Shown here: positions 35,680 through 46,895 of the stretch, piece by piece | How the letters are laid out: the number at the start of each line of letters is the position of its first letter | Numbering within the stretch: the first letter of the stretch is position 1 | Assembly (NCBI GenBank): GCA_028673005.1 | Contig: CM054116.1 | Location: 72,553,315-72,617,314 of the forward strand | Length of the DNA stretch: 64,000 nucleotides | Direction: 5' to 3' | Source of the DNA: Tanypteryx hageni | Taxonomy: Eukaryota; Arthropoda; Insecta; Odonata; Petaluridae | The notes under the pieces: generated by a model | Told to the model about the DNA's origin: nothing | Databases searched by the model: none | What the model saw: the letters and a program-made list of their open reading frames with translations, nothing else | Position numbers and translations under genes: made by a program

Positions 35680-36395
35680 TCGAATTCCTGAATTTTTATC
35701 TCCAAAGCTGTAAGTCCTTATCGTCTCTGGAACTATTTTGCAGTAAATGTTGTTCTCTATTCAAATACATTTTTTAATCTATACCTCACAGATCATATAA
35801 GAGCATGGGAGAGAAATATAAGGATTTTTAATTGTTGTTTGCTGAGAGAACCGTCTTCGCGGTCAATGTAAACAAAATATGCGATGTTTTGCTCTGGATT
35901 TTCTCGAATTTTTATCTCCAAAGTCATAACTCGTAATTATGTGGTCTCGTAGACTATCTTGTAGTAAATATTGACCTCAATCCGAATAAATTTTCTAAAC
36001 TATAATTTACACATCATATAAATGCGTTGGATAAAAAAACGGATTTTAATTGTTGTTTGCAGAGAGAACCGCCTTAGAGATAGATGTAAACAAAATATGC
36101 TATCGAGAAAAAGAAAGAACTTAGTGACTTCCACAAATTTATTTTGCACGACCGGTTTCACTACGATCATAGCATCATCATATAACATATGCTTTGCGCG
36201 AGATTTTTTAGAATTTCTCTCTCCAAAACTTTAACTCGCAAGTATGTGGTCTCATAAAATTTCTTATAATAAATGTACTCTATCCGAATAATTTTTTTAA
36301 TCCTTACCTTACAGATCATATAAGAGATAGGGAGAGAAAAGTTTATAATTTCATTGTTGTTTGACAGATGCCATTTAACGAGATATAAGTAAAAG
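35680..36395 (+). repeat. Dispersed ~220-bp satellite, patch 1
   Basis: Tandem units about 218 bp apart (landmark at 35841 and 36059) share 'gagagaaccg', 'gatgtaaacaaaatatgc', 'atttttatctccaaa' and 'agatcatataagag'. The third unit is interrupted by ~90 bp and ends 'gatgccatttaacgagat'. The same family occurs at 46395-46895 and 63470-64000. Confidence 0.8.
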
Positions 36396-36673
36396 TTTAT
36401 TAAGGTAGTTATGTAAAGTGGAAGTACTAATTCACGGATTCAGTTGAAAATCACAATTCGGCGATAAATTTTAATAAAGATCACTCATACTTAATTAAAT
36501 TAAAATCCGTCCTGCGGTTTAGGATATGAAAGTTACGAAGGACGAACGGACCAGACGTGCCCATAATGCCTTCCGTTATTACCGCTACGCTCGTAAAGAA
36601 CGCCTAAAAATGGGAAATTATTCCAGATGCAATAAAAAGTAATTGGGAATAATTTTGAAACGAGAAAAAAATC

Positions 36674-36744
36674 TGCTATGACCGGAAATCGAACCCGGGT
36701 CTTCCACTTGCCGAGCAGATATTCTACCACTGAAGTATCGTAGC
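36674..36744 (-). tRNA. tRNA-Gly-like cloverleaf, probably not functional
   Basis: The same cloverleaf as at 20747, with TCTGC/GTGGA anticodon stem, loop TCGGCAA, T arm CCGGG/TCCGG and one or two stem mismatches. The loop again lacks U33. It heads a minus-strand copy of the same dispersed repeat. Confidence 0.45.
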
Positions 36745-37015
36745 AGATGAATGTTTTCGTTTCCGAATGCGGATGTTTTCTTGGTTGGGACGGAACTAGC
36801 CAAGCTAGTATGAAACTGCCCCAACGGATGTCCTCGAAGAGATACATCGAAGAAAACTCCTCCCTCTCAAACGGTGAGATTGCCAAGCAAGAAATTGATG
36901 GAATAATGCGATCCGAAGATCCTATGCAGACAGGCATAAGCTGTAATGTTGGGAATAATTTTGAAACGAGAAAAAAGTCTGCTATGCCCCGGGTTCGATT
37001 CCCGGTATTGCAATG
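36745..37015 (-). repeat. Body of tRNA-Gly-like repeat with an inverted T-arm at the far end
   Basis: On the minus strand this matches the 20532-20746 body ('gcataggatcttcggatcgc', 'gaggacatccgttgg'). At 36977-37013 a second head is expected as '...CCGGGAATCGAACCCGG', but the plus strand reads GTCTGCTATGCCCCGGGTTCGATTCCCGG. The T-arm is therefore inverted relative to the flanking phrase, as if recombination occurred across its palindromic stem. Confidence 0.65.
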
Positions 37016-38039
37016 TATTGCAATCACAAAAAATGTTTTTGCTATATCTTAAAAGTTATCTTAAAATGATTTAAAATTTGGAAAGAGCTTAGTTTGCTAA
37101 AGAGAGTATTTATTATCTATTATCACGCTTTTTGATTTTACTTTCCGATGTGAATGTCACCCCTTACTTAAATGATCGCATTAGCTCATACCATTGTCCA
37201 GATTTTGTCAACAATTCCTTTCAAATAAAAAAAATCGGAGTAAGAAAATGGCGAGTATTAATAACTAAGGTTATTTTGTCACAATCGAATAAATGTATAA
37301 CTTATCAGCTGCAATTAATTTAAAAAGATCGAAATTAAATAGAGAAAATTGGATATATATAACAGAAATAAGCTTCCTCGGTTCCCAGATTATGGGGATT
37401 ACTAAACGAGTAAAATTATAAAAACAATAAACTCTAAATTTACGCACCGTACATAATTTAATGGGTGATATTTCACATATATCACCTCAAATCTTATGCA
37501 TCACTGAAAACGCTTTTCTAAAAGTTAAGGAGAAATAAATCTGAAAAAATATCCTATGAAAATTCACCCTTCAAAAACAAGATTAAGTCCTTAAACATTT
37601 TATTGCCGCGAAAGTTTCAAAACAAAGAAATTCAAAACATCCACCAGAATGGAATTGGTACGTCAAACTACTTAGTGAGGAGTCACTAACTTTAGAGCGT
37701 ACGACTCGAAAGGAGAAACGAGACGCCTCTAAAAGCATTTTCTCACATGAGCCGAGTCTCAATCTGTCCAATTACTTAAATTTCTGGTGCGAGATGAAGA
37801 AGAGAGGTAGAGGAGGAGAGAAAGGAGCAGTTAGGAAAAGGATTTTTGGTAGAGATTTTCAGTAACGTGTCTCTCTTCTTATTCGAGGAATCGTTTTTCT
37901 CGAGACATGCTGAAGAATAAGATAGATACTTTCGGCGCATGCTCTAATTATTTTCCCTTCCAACTGTCCAAGTTATTTAAATAAAAAAACGCAAAAAACA
38001 GTTTTGCGAATTTAAATATTGCGAAATTACATATAGTTC
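37016..38039. other. No recognisable gene
   Basis: AT-rich sequence. A purine-rich segment lies at 37795-37840. Open frames are short and featureless. Confidence 0.5.
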
Positions 38040-38885
38040 TTTAATTTATTTATTATCCAACAAGATGACACAGATAGAGCTTATGATGCTTACGTTCCAC
38101 ATAATTATTTAAAATTAATCTGTGGTTCACACCCTCCCGTGGTATATATATATTTCTGAGTTGCCTTTCCAGTTGTGGCTTTACTCAACGTCGTAGTGTG
38201 ATGAAATGAATATGGGTTTTACAGGCACCTCACCCGTGTATTAAGAACACGCTAGCCAATAATTAAAAATTCATTTCCGCTGCTTTTTTGGAGGGACCAA
38301 CTCCTCTTCGCCTGTGGATGCCAATGCCCTTTTATATTTATCCCAGACCGACGCTTTGTTTATCGCGAGATCGCGGAGAACGTCATTTGTTTTATATTTT
38401 AATGTCGCTTTGTACGTAATGGCCAGGTTTTGTGCCTCTTCCCTTATCGGTTTTATATGTAGCACTTCGTGGTAGTCTATTTTCCGACCCCATGTCCTAC
38501 TTATACGCTTTAAAATTTTTCCCTCCGCGATCTCTAATATTTTCCAGGACTTCTGCATGATAAGTCCGGTCCATGCCGGTGCTGCGTACATAAGTGTCGG
38601 TCTGATTATCGTTTTGTATACGTGAGTTTTTAATTCCCTGGACCCGTCAGTTGAATTAAAAATGGGAAAAAGTCTAGCTCTTTTCCCTGCTGCCAATAAA
38701 TTGATCTTTTTTACATGTTCGTCAAACCGTAGTTTCTTGTCCATGATTACACCTAAATATTTAATGTTTTTCGCCCAGGGAATTTCTACACCTTCGATTG
38801 TTAATTTCCTTGGAGTATTGGCATCCTTTTTGTTTTAAATTTTAAATTTAATGTGGTGCAGCAATTACTTATATAGGCTTTAACC
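38040..38885 (-). pseudogene. Jockey-clade non-LTR retrotransposon, 3' end
   Basis: Minus-strand frame 38836-38271 reads TPRKLTIEGVEIPWAKNIKYLGV then MDKKLRFDEHVKKINLLAAGK, TIIRPTLMYAAPAWTG, ILKRISRTWGRKIDYHEVLHI and IREEAQ. This is the thumb and C-terminal region of Jockey-type RTs ('KYLGV..D.KL.F..H', 'YKT.IRP.L.YAAP.W'). Just upstream, in another frame, SNCCTTLNLKFKTKRMP continues the RT homology, so there is a frameshift at about 38836. 5' truncation lies at about 38885, typical of aborted target-primed reverse transcription. The 3' UTR runs to an A-rich tail near 38040 (AATAAATAAATTAAAG on the minus strand). Confidence 0.85.
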
Positions 38886-40655
38886 CGTCAACGCCATCAG
38901 ACGTACTATTACGTCCTGCGAAAATTGTCCAATCGGCCGTCAGGCGTACCATTACGTCCTGCGTAAGTCCTAATTTCTTTTATCTTTTGACGCTAGAGAC
39001 TTCTTTAAATCTAAATAACCTTTATATAATTTGAAAGAGGAAGCTATGGGCTTCCTATCTATGCTCGTCCTGTATTTTTTCCTGTTTAAAAAATATATAA
39101 TCAACGTTGATTTTTGCGATGGAATTTTCCATTTTGCTACGATATGACGCTGTTTCTCCGAATAAAAATCGCTCTTTAATGCAGCAAGGAACCTTTCCTT
39201 GGTGTTTGAAATGCAATGTAGGAACTGTGTATCTTTTCAAAGGAGAGCACGATTTTTCTCCTCTATTTTTCCTGGTGGAGCCATTTGGCTTATGTCATGC
39301 GACAAAGGTCATCTTCGGCATGTAAAAAAACAAAGGAAACGTCTTATTAGAAATGTTTACGATGCAATTCATGAAGAATGGAATTAGGTTGAGTAAAATC
39401 ATTTCGGTAAACATTCGCTTCCATTACCGCGCGATCCTTCGTCCTCGCTGCATAGGAGAGCGACAACGCCAACCAATCTCTGTTATTTCGTCCTCTTCGA
39501 GATGGTTGGGATTACTAAGGTTTTTTGCATCCCCAAAACAAGTTAGTTTAGAAGGAACCTTTGTTCATTTTGGAGGGGAATTGCGAGAAATTGTGTATAT
39601 CTATTTTTGTCTTTATTTACATATAATATACGTTTAGTTTTGTGATAGAATTTTAGTTTTTCCTACGGATCTACGGACTTCCGGTTTCTAAAACTGACAC
39701 ATAAATACCTGAGGAAAGGGAACCCACAAAATTGGGTTCCTTTTCTTTGTCATCTGAAAGAAGATGTAGGGTTTGTTTTCCTCTTCATATAAGGGCTTTC
39801 TCAGTTGTGCTATCTAGTGGGGCCTAAGCAGCGATGAAGCGAGTAGGCAAAAAGAGGACACGTCATCTAAAATCACGAACAGCGAAGCTCTTCCATATAT
39901 TTACACATTATTTTACTAGAAGGGTTTATTAAGCTATAAGGCTTTTCTTGCTGAATCCAATTACGCAGGTGTGAATTTTATAAGAATATTTGGAAAGGAT
40001 TTACAAGCTAAAGTTTAACTTTTGAAAGTTTTCCGTGTTTTGCATCTAAATTCATTTCTGATGTACGCATCGTCATATCTCCATTTCCAATGAACGAAAT
40101 GTAATCATTTCTTCTATGTCACTTTTGCAATGACCAAGAATGATGACTGTAGAACTAAAACGATTATATTATAAATAAATCGTCTTCTAATAAATCAGTA
40201 ATACTACATTTACTTTAAAAATTCCAGTCACATGAAAAAATAGGGATACGTAAAACTTTTCACCTAATTGGTTTAGATGAGTAGAGAGTCTTAGAATGAA
40301 ATAGTTACTAATTTAAGTTATTTTTTTATTAAGATTGACATAAATATCTTTCATAGATTTCCCGGTGTTGAATGTTATATCTAAAGAGCGAACGCGCGCC
40401 GGAAAGTTAGCGATTGGTGTACATTCTCTTTTACTGCAACAATGTTTGTGTTTAAAATATAATACGAAAAATGGATATTTACAAATTTCATGTTTTTTGT
40501 AAATCCACAAAAAATCAGAAAAATGGAGAGAAAACTTATAAAGATGATTTTTCAAATTTTTTCGAACGTTTTTGCAACGCAATCGTGAAAATTTAAAAAC
40601 CTCATCCGGCCGTACGGGTGGGTTTAATAAATCTCCTCCGGGCTTGAGGAGTTAA
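38879..40655 (+). mobile_element. Candidate piggyBac-type element, internally deleted
   Basis: The left end TTAACCCGTCAACGCC and right end complement TTAACTCCTCAAGCCC share 11 of 16 bases including TTAA, the target site of piggyBac elements. Near the left end, GTAC(T/C)ATTACGTCCTGCG occurs twice as a sub-terminal repeat. At about 39176-39270 a frame reads GTFPWCLKCNVGTVYLF, similar to the Cys-rich C-terminal domain of piggyBac transposases. No catalytic domain is present. The left end coincides with the truncation point of the Jockey fragment. TIR agreement is modest, so this remains tentative. Confidence 0.4.
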
Positions 40656-40736
40656 CAGCTTTAAAAATCACCGCGGATGAGGTTGCCCTTTTTGTTCCCA
40701 AATGTAATAATTTACCGTTATAAAATATTACTTGTA

Positions 40737-41372
40737 CAGTAATACCTTATGTTACTCGAATTCAAATTGCGCGATTTCGCTTTAACGCAATTTTTTTTTA
40801 ATTTAAGCTTTAATGAATATTTAATTGAGTTGTTAGATGCCCAACAAAAAGAAGAAGAAAACATTCAGGAAGGAATGCAAGCAACAAAAACCCTGACAAT
40901 AAGTGAAATGACCAAAGCTTTTAAACATTTAGAAAGTTATTTGTCATATTTTATTGAAAATGATTCAAATGAAGACAGAAGTGCGAAGGTTTCAAGATTG
41001 ATGAAGGATGCAAACGCATGTTACGAAGAAGTTTTCCGGGAGAAACGGCGCTGCATGTATCAGGCAACGTTAGATACCTTCATTAATAAGCGGGCTCGAA
41101 GTCTTCGCCATTCAACTAGTGAAGATGAACAGTGACTGTCTGATGTGAGTTTTGATTTTTTGCTATTATATGTATGTAATTTTGTAACAAGATAAATTAC
41201 AAATTATGTTTACCTTTTTAAAATAAATCTTTCTTTTACAAAAACTATTTTGTTTTTTTCGCGAGTTTACGTTTCCATTAATTTTGGAAAAATAATCTTT
41301 CGAGTTACGCGAATTTCGAGTTGCGCGACTTTATCGCGGAACGCATCACTCGCGCAACTCGAGGTATTACTG
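40737..41372 (+). mobile_element. Tigger/pogo MITE-like element
   Basis: A 636-bp element with ends CAGTAATACCTTATGTTACT and, reversed, CAGTAATACCTCGAGTTGCG, preceded by TA as expected for the Tc1/mariner superfamily (the right flank reads TT, so one target base has mutated). The CAGTAATACCTCG terminus is typical of Tigger elements. It carries only the C-terminal part of the transposase. Confidence 0.85.
40749..41135 (+). pseudogene. C-terminal fragment of Tigger/pogo transposase
   Basis: The 128-codon frame begins inside the left TIR and reads EMTKAFKHLESYLSYFIENDSNEDRSAKVSRLMKDANACYEEV in overlapping parts, then FREKRRCMYQATLDTFI and a charged tail. This matches the end of Tigger-derived transposases (E.D...RS.K..R.+..AL.CY+E...EK+R...Q.TLD.FF). 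The DNA-binding and DDE domains are missing. The frame is uninterrupted, but its N-terminal ~25 residues come from TIR sequence, so it is a deletion derivative rather than a complete gene. Confidence 0.75.
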
Positions 41373-41442
41373 TTCATTGGAACTGAAAACTAAATTGATC
41401 CCGCGTATTTTGTGGCAAACATAACGCGTGTATGTATTAGAC

Positions 41443-42269
41443 CAGTGTTTCTCAACCTTTTTCCATGACGTACCCATTTTTTTAAATTGAAGTACCCCGG
41501 GACAATTGTATAGAAACAGCTGCCCTCCGCATAACGCGGAGGATGCGTTTCTGATAACTCCGCGTTAAGCTAAACTCCGCGTTCGACAGGCGTAATATAA
41601 CTCTTAAGCGCCCAAAGGAAAATAATTTTACAAATGGTTTTTTGGGTTCACATTCAATTTAAAAACATATTTTCCCTGGATTTTGTCATTTATTAGGGAA
41701 ACGATAAAATTACATTAAACAATATGAAAAAAGTGTAATTTATAATTAAAGCACATATTAAAAAATCTTTCCTGGTACACTTATGGGGATATATGGGCCT
41801 CTGTATTAAAAAAGGTTCCAGGGTCAACTGTTTGGCTTGTATTCGCTTATTACGCAAAATTTTTCAGTAACGCGTCGCGGCCCCGCTTCAGTTCAATTGG
41901 AATTAGAATTGGCGAATGAAGGTGGACGGGCAAGAGATTTTTGCACTTGCCCAATTAAAAAACCCATCTTGGTTTAATAAATTAATTGAATTATTTCTTC
42001 GTAATCCCTATTCATAATTTTTTGCAAAGTCTTGAAGCATTCTATTCCGATGAGCATATTAATATACGGAAATCCTAACCCTCGTTAAATCTCCATTAAA
42101 CTACTCACTAAACAATTTTACATTACTCAAAATTTTTTATACATAAGAGTTTTGTTTGTATAAACAAAATTAGGATTAGTTATATCATTTAATTTTTAGG
42201 TAAAACTTTCGTCGTGAAATTTTCTCTCGTACCCTCGAGGGGACGCGTACTTCACGTTGAGAAACACTG
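41443..42269. mobile_element. hAT-type MITE with imperfect 8-bp target duplication
   Basis: Ends CAGTGTTTCTCAACCTTTTT and, reversed, CAGTGTTTCTCAACGTGAAG. Flanks TATTAGAC (41435-41442) and TACTAGTC (42270-42277) agree at 6 of 8 positions. At 41515-41590 a different palindromic sequence (CTCCGCATAACGCGGAG) looks like a nested Tigger-type terminus. No transposase remains. Confidence 0.75.
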
Positions 42270-42277
42270 TACTAGTC

Positions 42278-43954
42278 CGTGCTTCCCAATCTTTTCGTAA
42301 CTTAAAAAAATTTTGCGGCCCCCCACATGCTTCGTTAATTATAAAAATACATAATAAAACAAAAGAAAATTTGAAAAATTCATTAGCCGTTGCATATAAA
42401 TTCACATTTTATTCATCATCATCATCATCATTCATCAATTTAAAAAATAGTATCTAATAACATCATACTATATATATGTATACCTATATTACAATTAAGA
42501 ATATAGATATATAGTCACTCAATGAGATGGCTGGTGCTGTTTCGCAGATGTCAGAGTTTGAATGTCTGGTTGAAGCGGTGATAGTTTTAACCTTAAATCT
42601 GGTTCCATATCCAGCTTGTTTCTGTACTTTGATTTCAGCGCAACAAGCGCAGAACATCCACTTTTACATATATATGTTGTGGGAAAAGGCATCAAGTATT
42701 TCACAGCCTCACCAGATAGTTCTGGGTACTCAGAAATAACGTTTGCATTATCCGGTAGTGAAACTCGAGAATTTCAAAAAGTTTCATACTAAAACAAAAG
42801 AAAAAATTTCTTTCGATCACAGTTGGTGCGAACCAAAAAACGGACAGAAATAAATAACGGTTTTTAGTTTCGGTTCGGGTTCAGTAGTAATGTTTTTATC
42901 GGTTCCGGTTCGGTTTAACTCCGGATAGAATATCGGTTTTTTCGGTTAAGGTTTTCGGTTTGGTTCCGATTCGATGCCCTGGGCAGAAAGGTGGAGGCAC
43001 CCCTCATATGTCGCCGCCCGAGTGCGATGAACCCCTTGCAACCATAGGTCGGCGTGGCCCTGTGGGCAGGTTTATAGCGGAGGAAAGTAGCCAAGTGCCG
43101 CATGCAAACAACTGGTCGGGCATAGTAGTGATAAAATGACTGTTTCGGTGATTTGACTAACTAATATAGAAGGTTGGACTTTTAAAATTGTTGCGTGAAT
43201 ACAACGATCTAGCTAGTTTTTCCGAAAAGACTCGACTCTAAAAGAAAAAATTTGGGTCAGTTGATGTTGCAATGTAAAACAACTGAAGAAATTGAAAACA
43301 TTTCATAATAATTTCATATAATAAAAATTACATTTTTTCAAAATAAAATAAATACAAAAAAATATTTAAAAAGATCTACCTTTAGATTCTAGGCTAGTAG
43401 TCTTAACCTTTCCGACGCCACGGACCACTTTCAATGAAGCAGGTTTTCCGCGGACCACCAAATATCTGTAGAAGCTTATAATATCATTAAAATAATAAAT
43501 ATAATTGGGTACATTACTAAAAAGACTTTCTCAGAATACTCGGGAATTATTTTCAGTTTCCGTTTATTGATCGATCGCTAATCAATTGAAGCGGACCACC
43601 CGACAAATGCTCGCGGACAACAGGTTAAGAAACACTTCCAGACAAATCTCTTGTCTCCCCTAGCAGCCCGTCGCGCCTCCCACTTTGGGAACCTCTGCTC
43701 TACGGTAATCTAGCGAGGCGCTGAGAGAAACAAGCTCCTGCTTGGCGCGCCAAATTCGAAGATTCCTGGTTTTCAGAGGCGGATATAACAGGAAACCAAG
43801 CGCTGATTGGAGAAGGAAAGTCTTGCTTCAAAGGAATGTGTATTAGCCGATTTCTAGAAATAACCTCACGGCCCCCTTGGAATAACATCACGGCCCCCTT
43901 GGAATAACTTCGCGGCCTCCCGGGGGGCCGCGGCCCACAGTTTGGGAATCACCG
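42278..43954. mobile_element. Nested hAT-type relics
   Basis: The outer ends GTGCTTCCCAATCTTTTCG and, reversed, GGTGATTCCCAAACTGTGG resemble each other and hAT termini. Inside are further hAT-like ends: CAGGGCATCGAATCGG (reverse of 42968-42983), AGTCTTAACC...GGTTAAGAAACACTT bounding 43397-43640, and AGAGGTTCCCAAAGTGGG (reverse, about 43680-43698). A tandem of GGCCCCCTTGGAATAAC occurs at 43870-43910. No intact frame is present. Boundaries of the inner elements are approximate. Confidence 0.5.
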
Positions 43955-44019
43955 TAGTAGACTATACCTAACTCGAGTCCAACAATAAAAGTTGCAATGG
44001 CAACACGTAATGAGAGATA

Positions 44020-44839
44020 ACAAGAAGTCCAAACCAGGACTAATGTAGGTTGGTTTCCCAAAGTTGGCGTCCCGAATTGATAACTTATATGGAGAGGAAA
44101 TGTTTCAGTATGTGTTAGTCATTCCAAGAAATTCTCATACCATAAATCCCATTTGTAATTTATAAGTTATGAATGATAGAGAAAAATTGGAAAACAAATT
44201 AAAAGAGCATTATCGGGTTTAAAATACTAAAAACAATCTCAAAATCTCATTCTGACATGTATTTTTTCAAATAAACGAAATAAATGTTACTGTTTATACG
44301 CTAATATGTATGGAGCAATTGTCCATTGCTGAATGTAGTAGAGTGGAAAAGAAAATAACCCATTTGTTCACTCGTCTGTGCTCAAGTCGAGCTCAGTAAT
44401 AATCGTCTCCATGGCAACAATACAAGAAAATGCGATTTAAAACGCAAAAACGCTGTTTAATAGAAATTCAAGAAAATACGACCAATTATCAAAATACGGT
44501 AATAAGACAGAATATAAATTCTTTTTTCTTAGAACGGTACAAATATCGCTCCAATATCACAATTTTAAGTTATTTTAAAGTATCAAAGAAAACATCTCCG
44601 CACGATGGATTTGAGATTTCCTATGTAAAACAAATAGGCGAAAAACGTTCCTGGAATCGAAGCCGGGACTTCAATCTTCGCCAAATATAATATAGCCCGG
44701 AGGTGGGCCCTGGCAGCATGAGCCTCATACCAAGTTTCATGAAAATCTGTCCATTGATGCAAAAGTTATTAGTAGGGCACACACACACACACACAAAGAC
44801 CCGACCATTTTATAAAGCTGTTTCCTTTGGAAATCAGCC
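44020..44839 (+). repeat. Interspersed repeat R830, copy B (uninterrupted)
   Basis: The best guide to the family: ACAAGAAGTC start, then G(G/A)TTGGTTTCCCAAAG, AT-rich middle with 'tttatacgctaatatgtatgg', TAATAATCGTCTCCATGG, 'gctccaatatcacaatttta', 'gaggtgggccctggcagca', an (AC)n run, and an end CCTTTGGAAATCAGCC. About 820 bp. An 86-codon frame (44430-44690) in the middle is not preserved in the other copies, so it is probably not coding. Confidence 0.85.
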
Positions 44840-45424
44840 CAACAATGGCGTTCCGCTTCGAGATATTAAAATTTACAGGGAAGAAACAGACACTATTGAA
44901 ACCTATCCGGGGTATAACCATAGTTTTCGTTAATCAATTTCTCCAGGCTTTAGTATTTCCATACAAAATGGCAGCTTGACTATGATATCACGGTATTATT
45001 TTTAAATATTCTTTATGCAATAGAGTAATTTCGTTATGTAGAGAAATGGCTGCCGACTGGAGATATTATCCATTACTTCAAGGTGTTAAGCATTCTACGA
45101 TACCAGGTGCTAAGAGTTCCATATTTTTCTAGAAATTCAGAAACCAATCTCTTCCTCCTTCATTCGTTCTTTTGAAAACCTCTTTAATATCATCAGGAGC
45201 AACACCTCTCAACTGTGACGTTATCGAGGATGCTAGCGATAATGAATGACTACGCTATCGAAGTCGTGAAAGTTAGGGTAAAAACATAGTGAAGTCTCGC
45301 ACCGAGCATTGCATCATGTATCGACTCAATCAGCGTATCAAGCATTGCATTAGGGCTTTCATGGTCGAGCATCGACTCACGACTTTTTTTCCAGTCGGAT
45401 TCTAGAGCTTCACACACAAACAAA

Positions 45425-45808
45425 GGACTGAGCGAAACTAGATGGGAAGGAGAAGGACAGTTCGACTCGGAAGAGTTCACGGTAGTTTACTCTGAAGGAA
45501 ATAGTGGGGAAAGAGGAGTAGCACTGGTACTTAGGAAAGATATGATGAAAAGCGTGACAACGATTTTAGTAACGAACGATATACTGATGGCAATAAAGCT
45601 AAAAGCAGTAACAGTGGACATGCTGATAATCCAGTTATATATACCAACGTCAGCTCATGAATATGAAGAAATAGAGGAGATTTAAGAGCAAATTAATGAC
45701 ATTTACGAAGAAGACGGAAGAGGAAAAGTAAACTGCATAATAATTGGAGATTGGAACAGGATATTTGAAGGACAGGAAGAAAATGTTGTCGAGCAATATG
45801 GACTATAA
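45425..45808 (+). pseudogene. Non-LTR retrotransposon endonuclease fragment
   Basis: The frame reads GLSETRWEGEGQ, YSEGNSGERGVALVLRKDM, IQLYIPTSAHEYEEIEEI, a stop, then INDIYEEDGRGKVNCIIIGDWNRIF and a terminal QYGL. This is the APE-type endonuclease of LINE elements ('LSETRW', 'GVA', 'YAPT...E...FY..L', 'GDFN', 'GLG'). The DFN box reads DWN, and there is a TAA in the middle. The start (catalytic N-terminal residues) and the whole RT are missing. Confidence 0.75.
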
Positions 45809-45819
45809 AATACTCCAAT

Positions 45820-46091
45820 CAGTGTTTCCCAAACGGAATGCCGCAGTTGAATGCTACTGGTGCCGTATGAAACGAGCTTAAATAGGTCAACAATTTCAAA
45901 ATATTGATAGATCATTAGGGTAATACTTTTTCCTCTAATTAATTGTTAATGGCGCAGTATCAACAAATGAATTTAAATGCCTTTAAACGGTGTGATGCCC
46001 GAGTGGATATATAAACAGCTTTGTTTACTGGTTGTGAATGCCGCGAAATTCTGTAATGGGGCCGTACCTACAAAACTGTTTGAAACCATTG
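45820..46091. mobile_element. Probable hAT MITE
   Basis: The left end CAGTGTTTCCCAAACGGAAT and right end complement CAATGGTTTCAAACAG form an imperfect hAT-style inverted repeat, with 'gccgc' or 'gccgtac' internal motifs. An 8-bp target duplication is not evident. It inserted 12 bp after the LINE fragment. Confidence 0.4.
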
Positions 46092-46394
46092 CGCAAAATC
46101 TTAGAAAATATAGAAATAATCACAGTCTATTGGATATGTTCGGTCTTTAAACTTCTGTAACAATTAAATGGCGATTTGTCAGAACTAAATCTTTTAAGAC
46201 AAGAATATTTTGAAAGTGATAAATTAGACAGCTTTAATAGTAAATAATAGTTAATAGTTAAAAACTGACTCTGAAAGCTATGAACTATATAATTTATCAA
46301 TTAGGTTCCGGCTAATATGCTAGGTCAATAATTATATTTTAAAAGTTTTCGACGCAGGGGTATGTTGAGTGGCATTTAATCTCTGATAAAAAGA

Positions 46395-46895
46395 TGGAAA
46401 AGTATCTCCATAAATTGAATACGCAGAGATTTCCAAGGCATTCTTTATGTGAAATACGCATGAAACGGTATAGAAAGATTAGGCGATTCCCGACTTTTTA
46501 TCTCCGAAACTACAATTGGTAATTATGTGGTTTACCCAACTTTTTTGTGATAAATTAAGTTCTCTAACCAAATCATTTTTTTAATCTATACCATATAAGA
46601 GCATCTACATCGTATAAGAGCTTGGGAGAGAAAACTGTGGATTTTTGTAAATGTTGCTTGCCGAGAGAACCGACCTAGCGATCGATGTAAACAAAATATG
46701 CAATGTTTTGCTCGGGATTATCACCAATTTTTATGTAAACAAATATAACTCGTAATTATGTAGTCTTTAAAACGTATTCGTAATAAATATTGTCCTCTAT
46801 CCGAGTAAAATTTATAATCTATACCTTGCATAGGTATCATATAGGAGAAATTTATGGTTTTTAATTATTGCTTGACGGATGCCATTTAAAGAGAT
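46395..46895 (+). repeat. Dispersed ~220-bp satellite, patch 2
   Basis: Shares with 35680-36395 the blocks 'gagagaaccg', 'gatcgatgtaaacaaaat', 'gatgttttgctcggga' and 'aactcgtaattatgt', and ends in 'gatgccatttaaagagatat', the same right boundary as patch 1. Its left part (46395-46460) matches 63478-63545. Confidence 0.8.
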
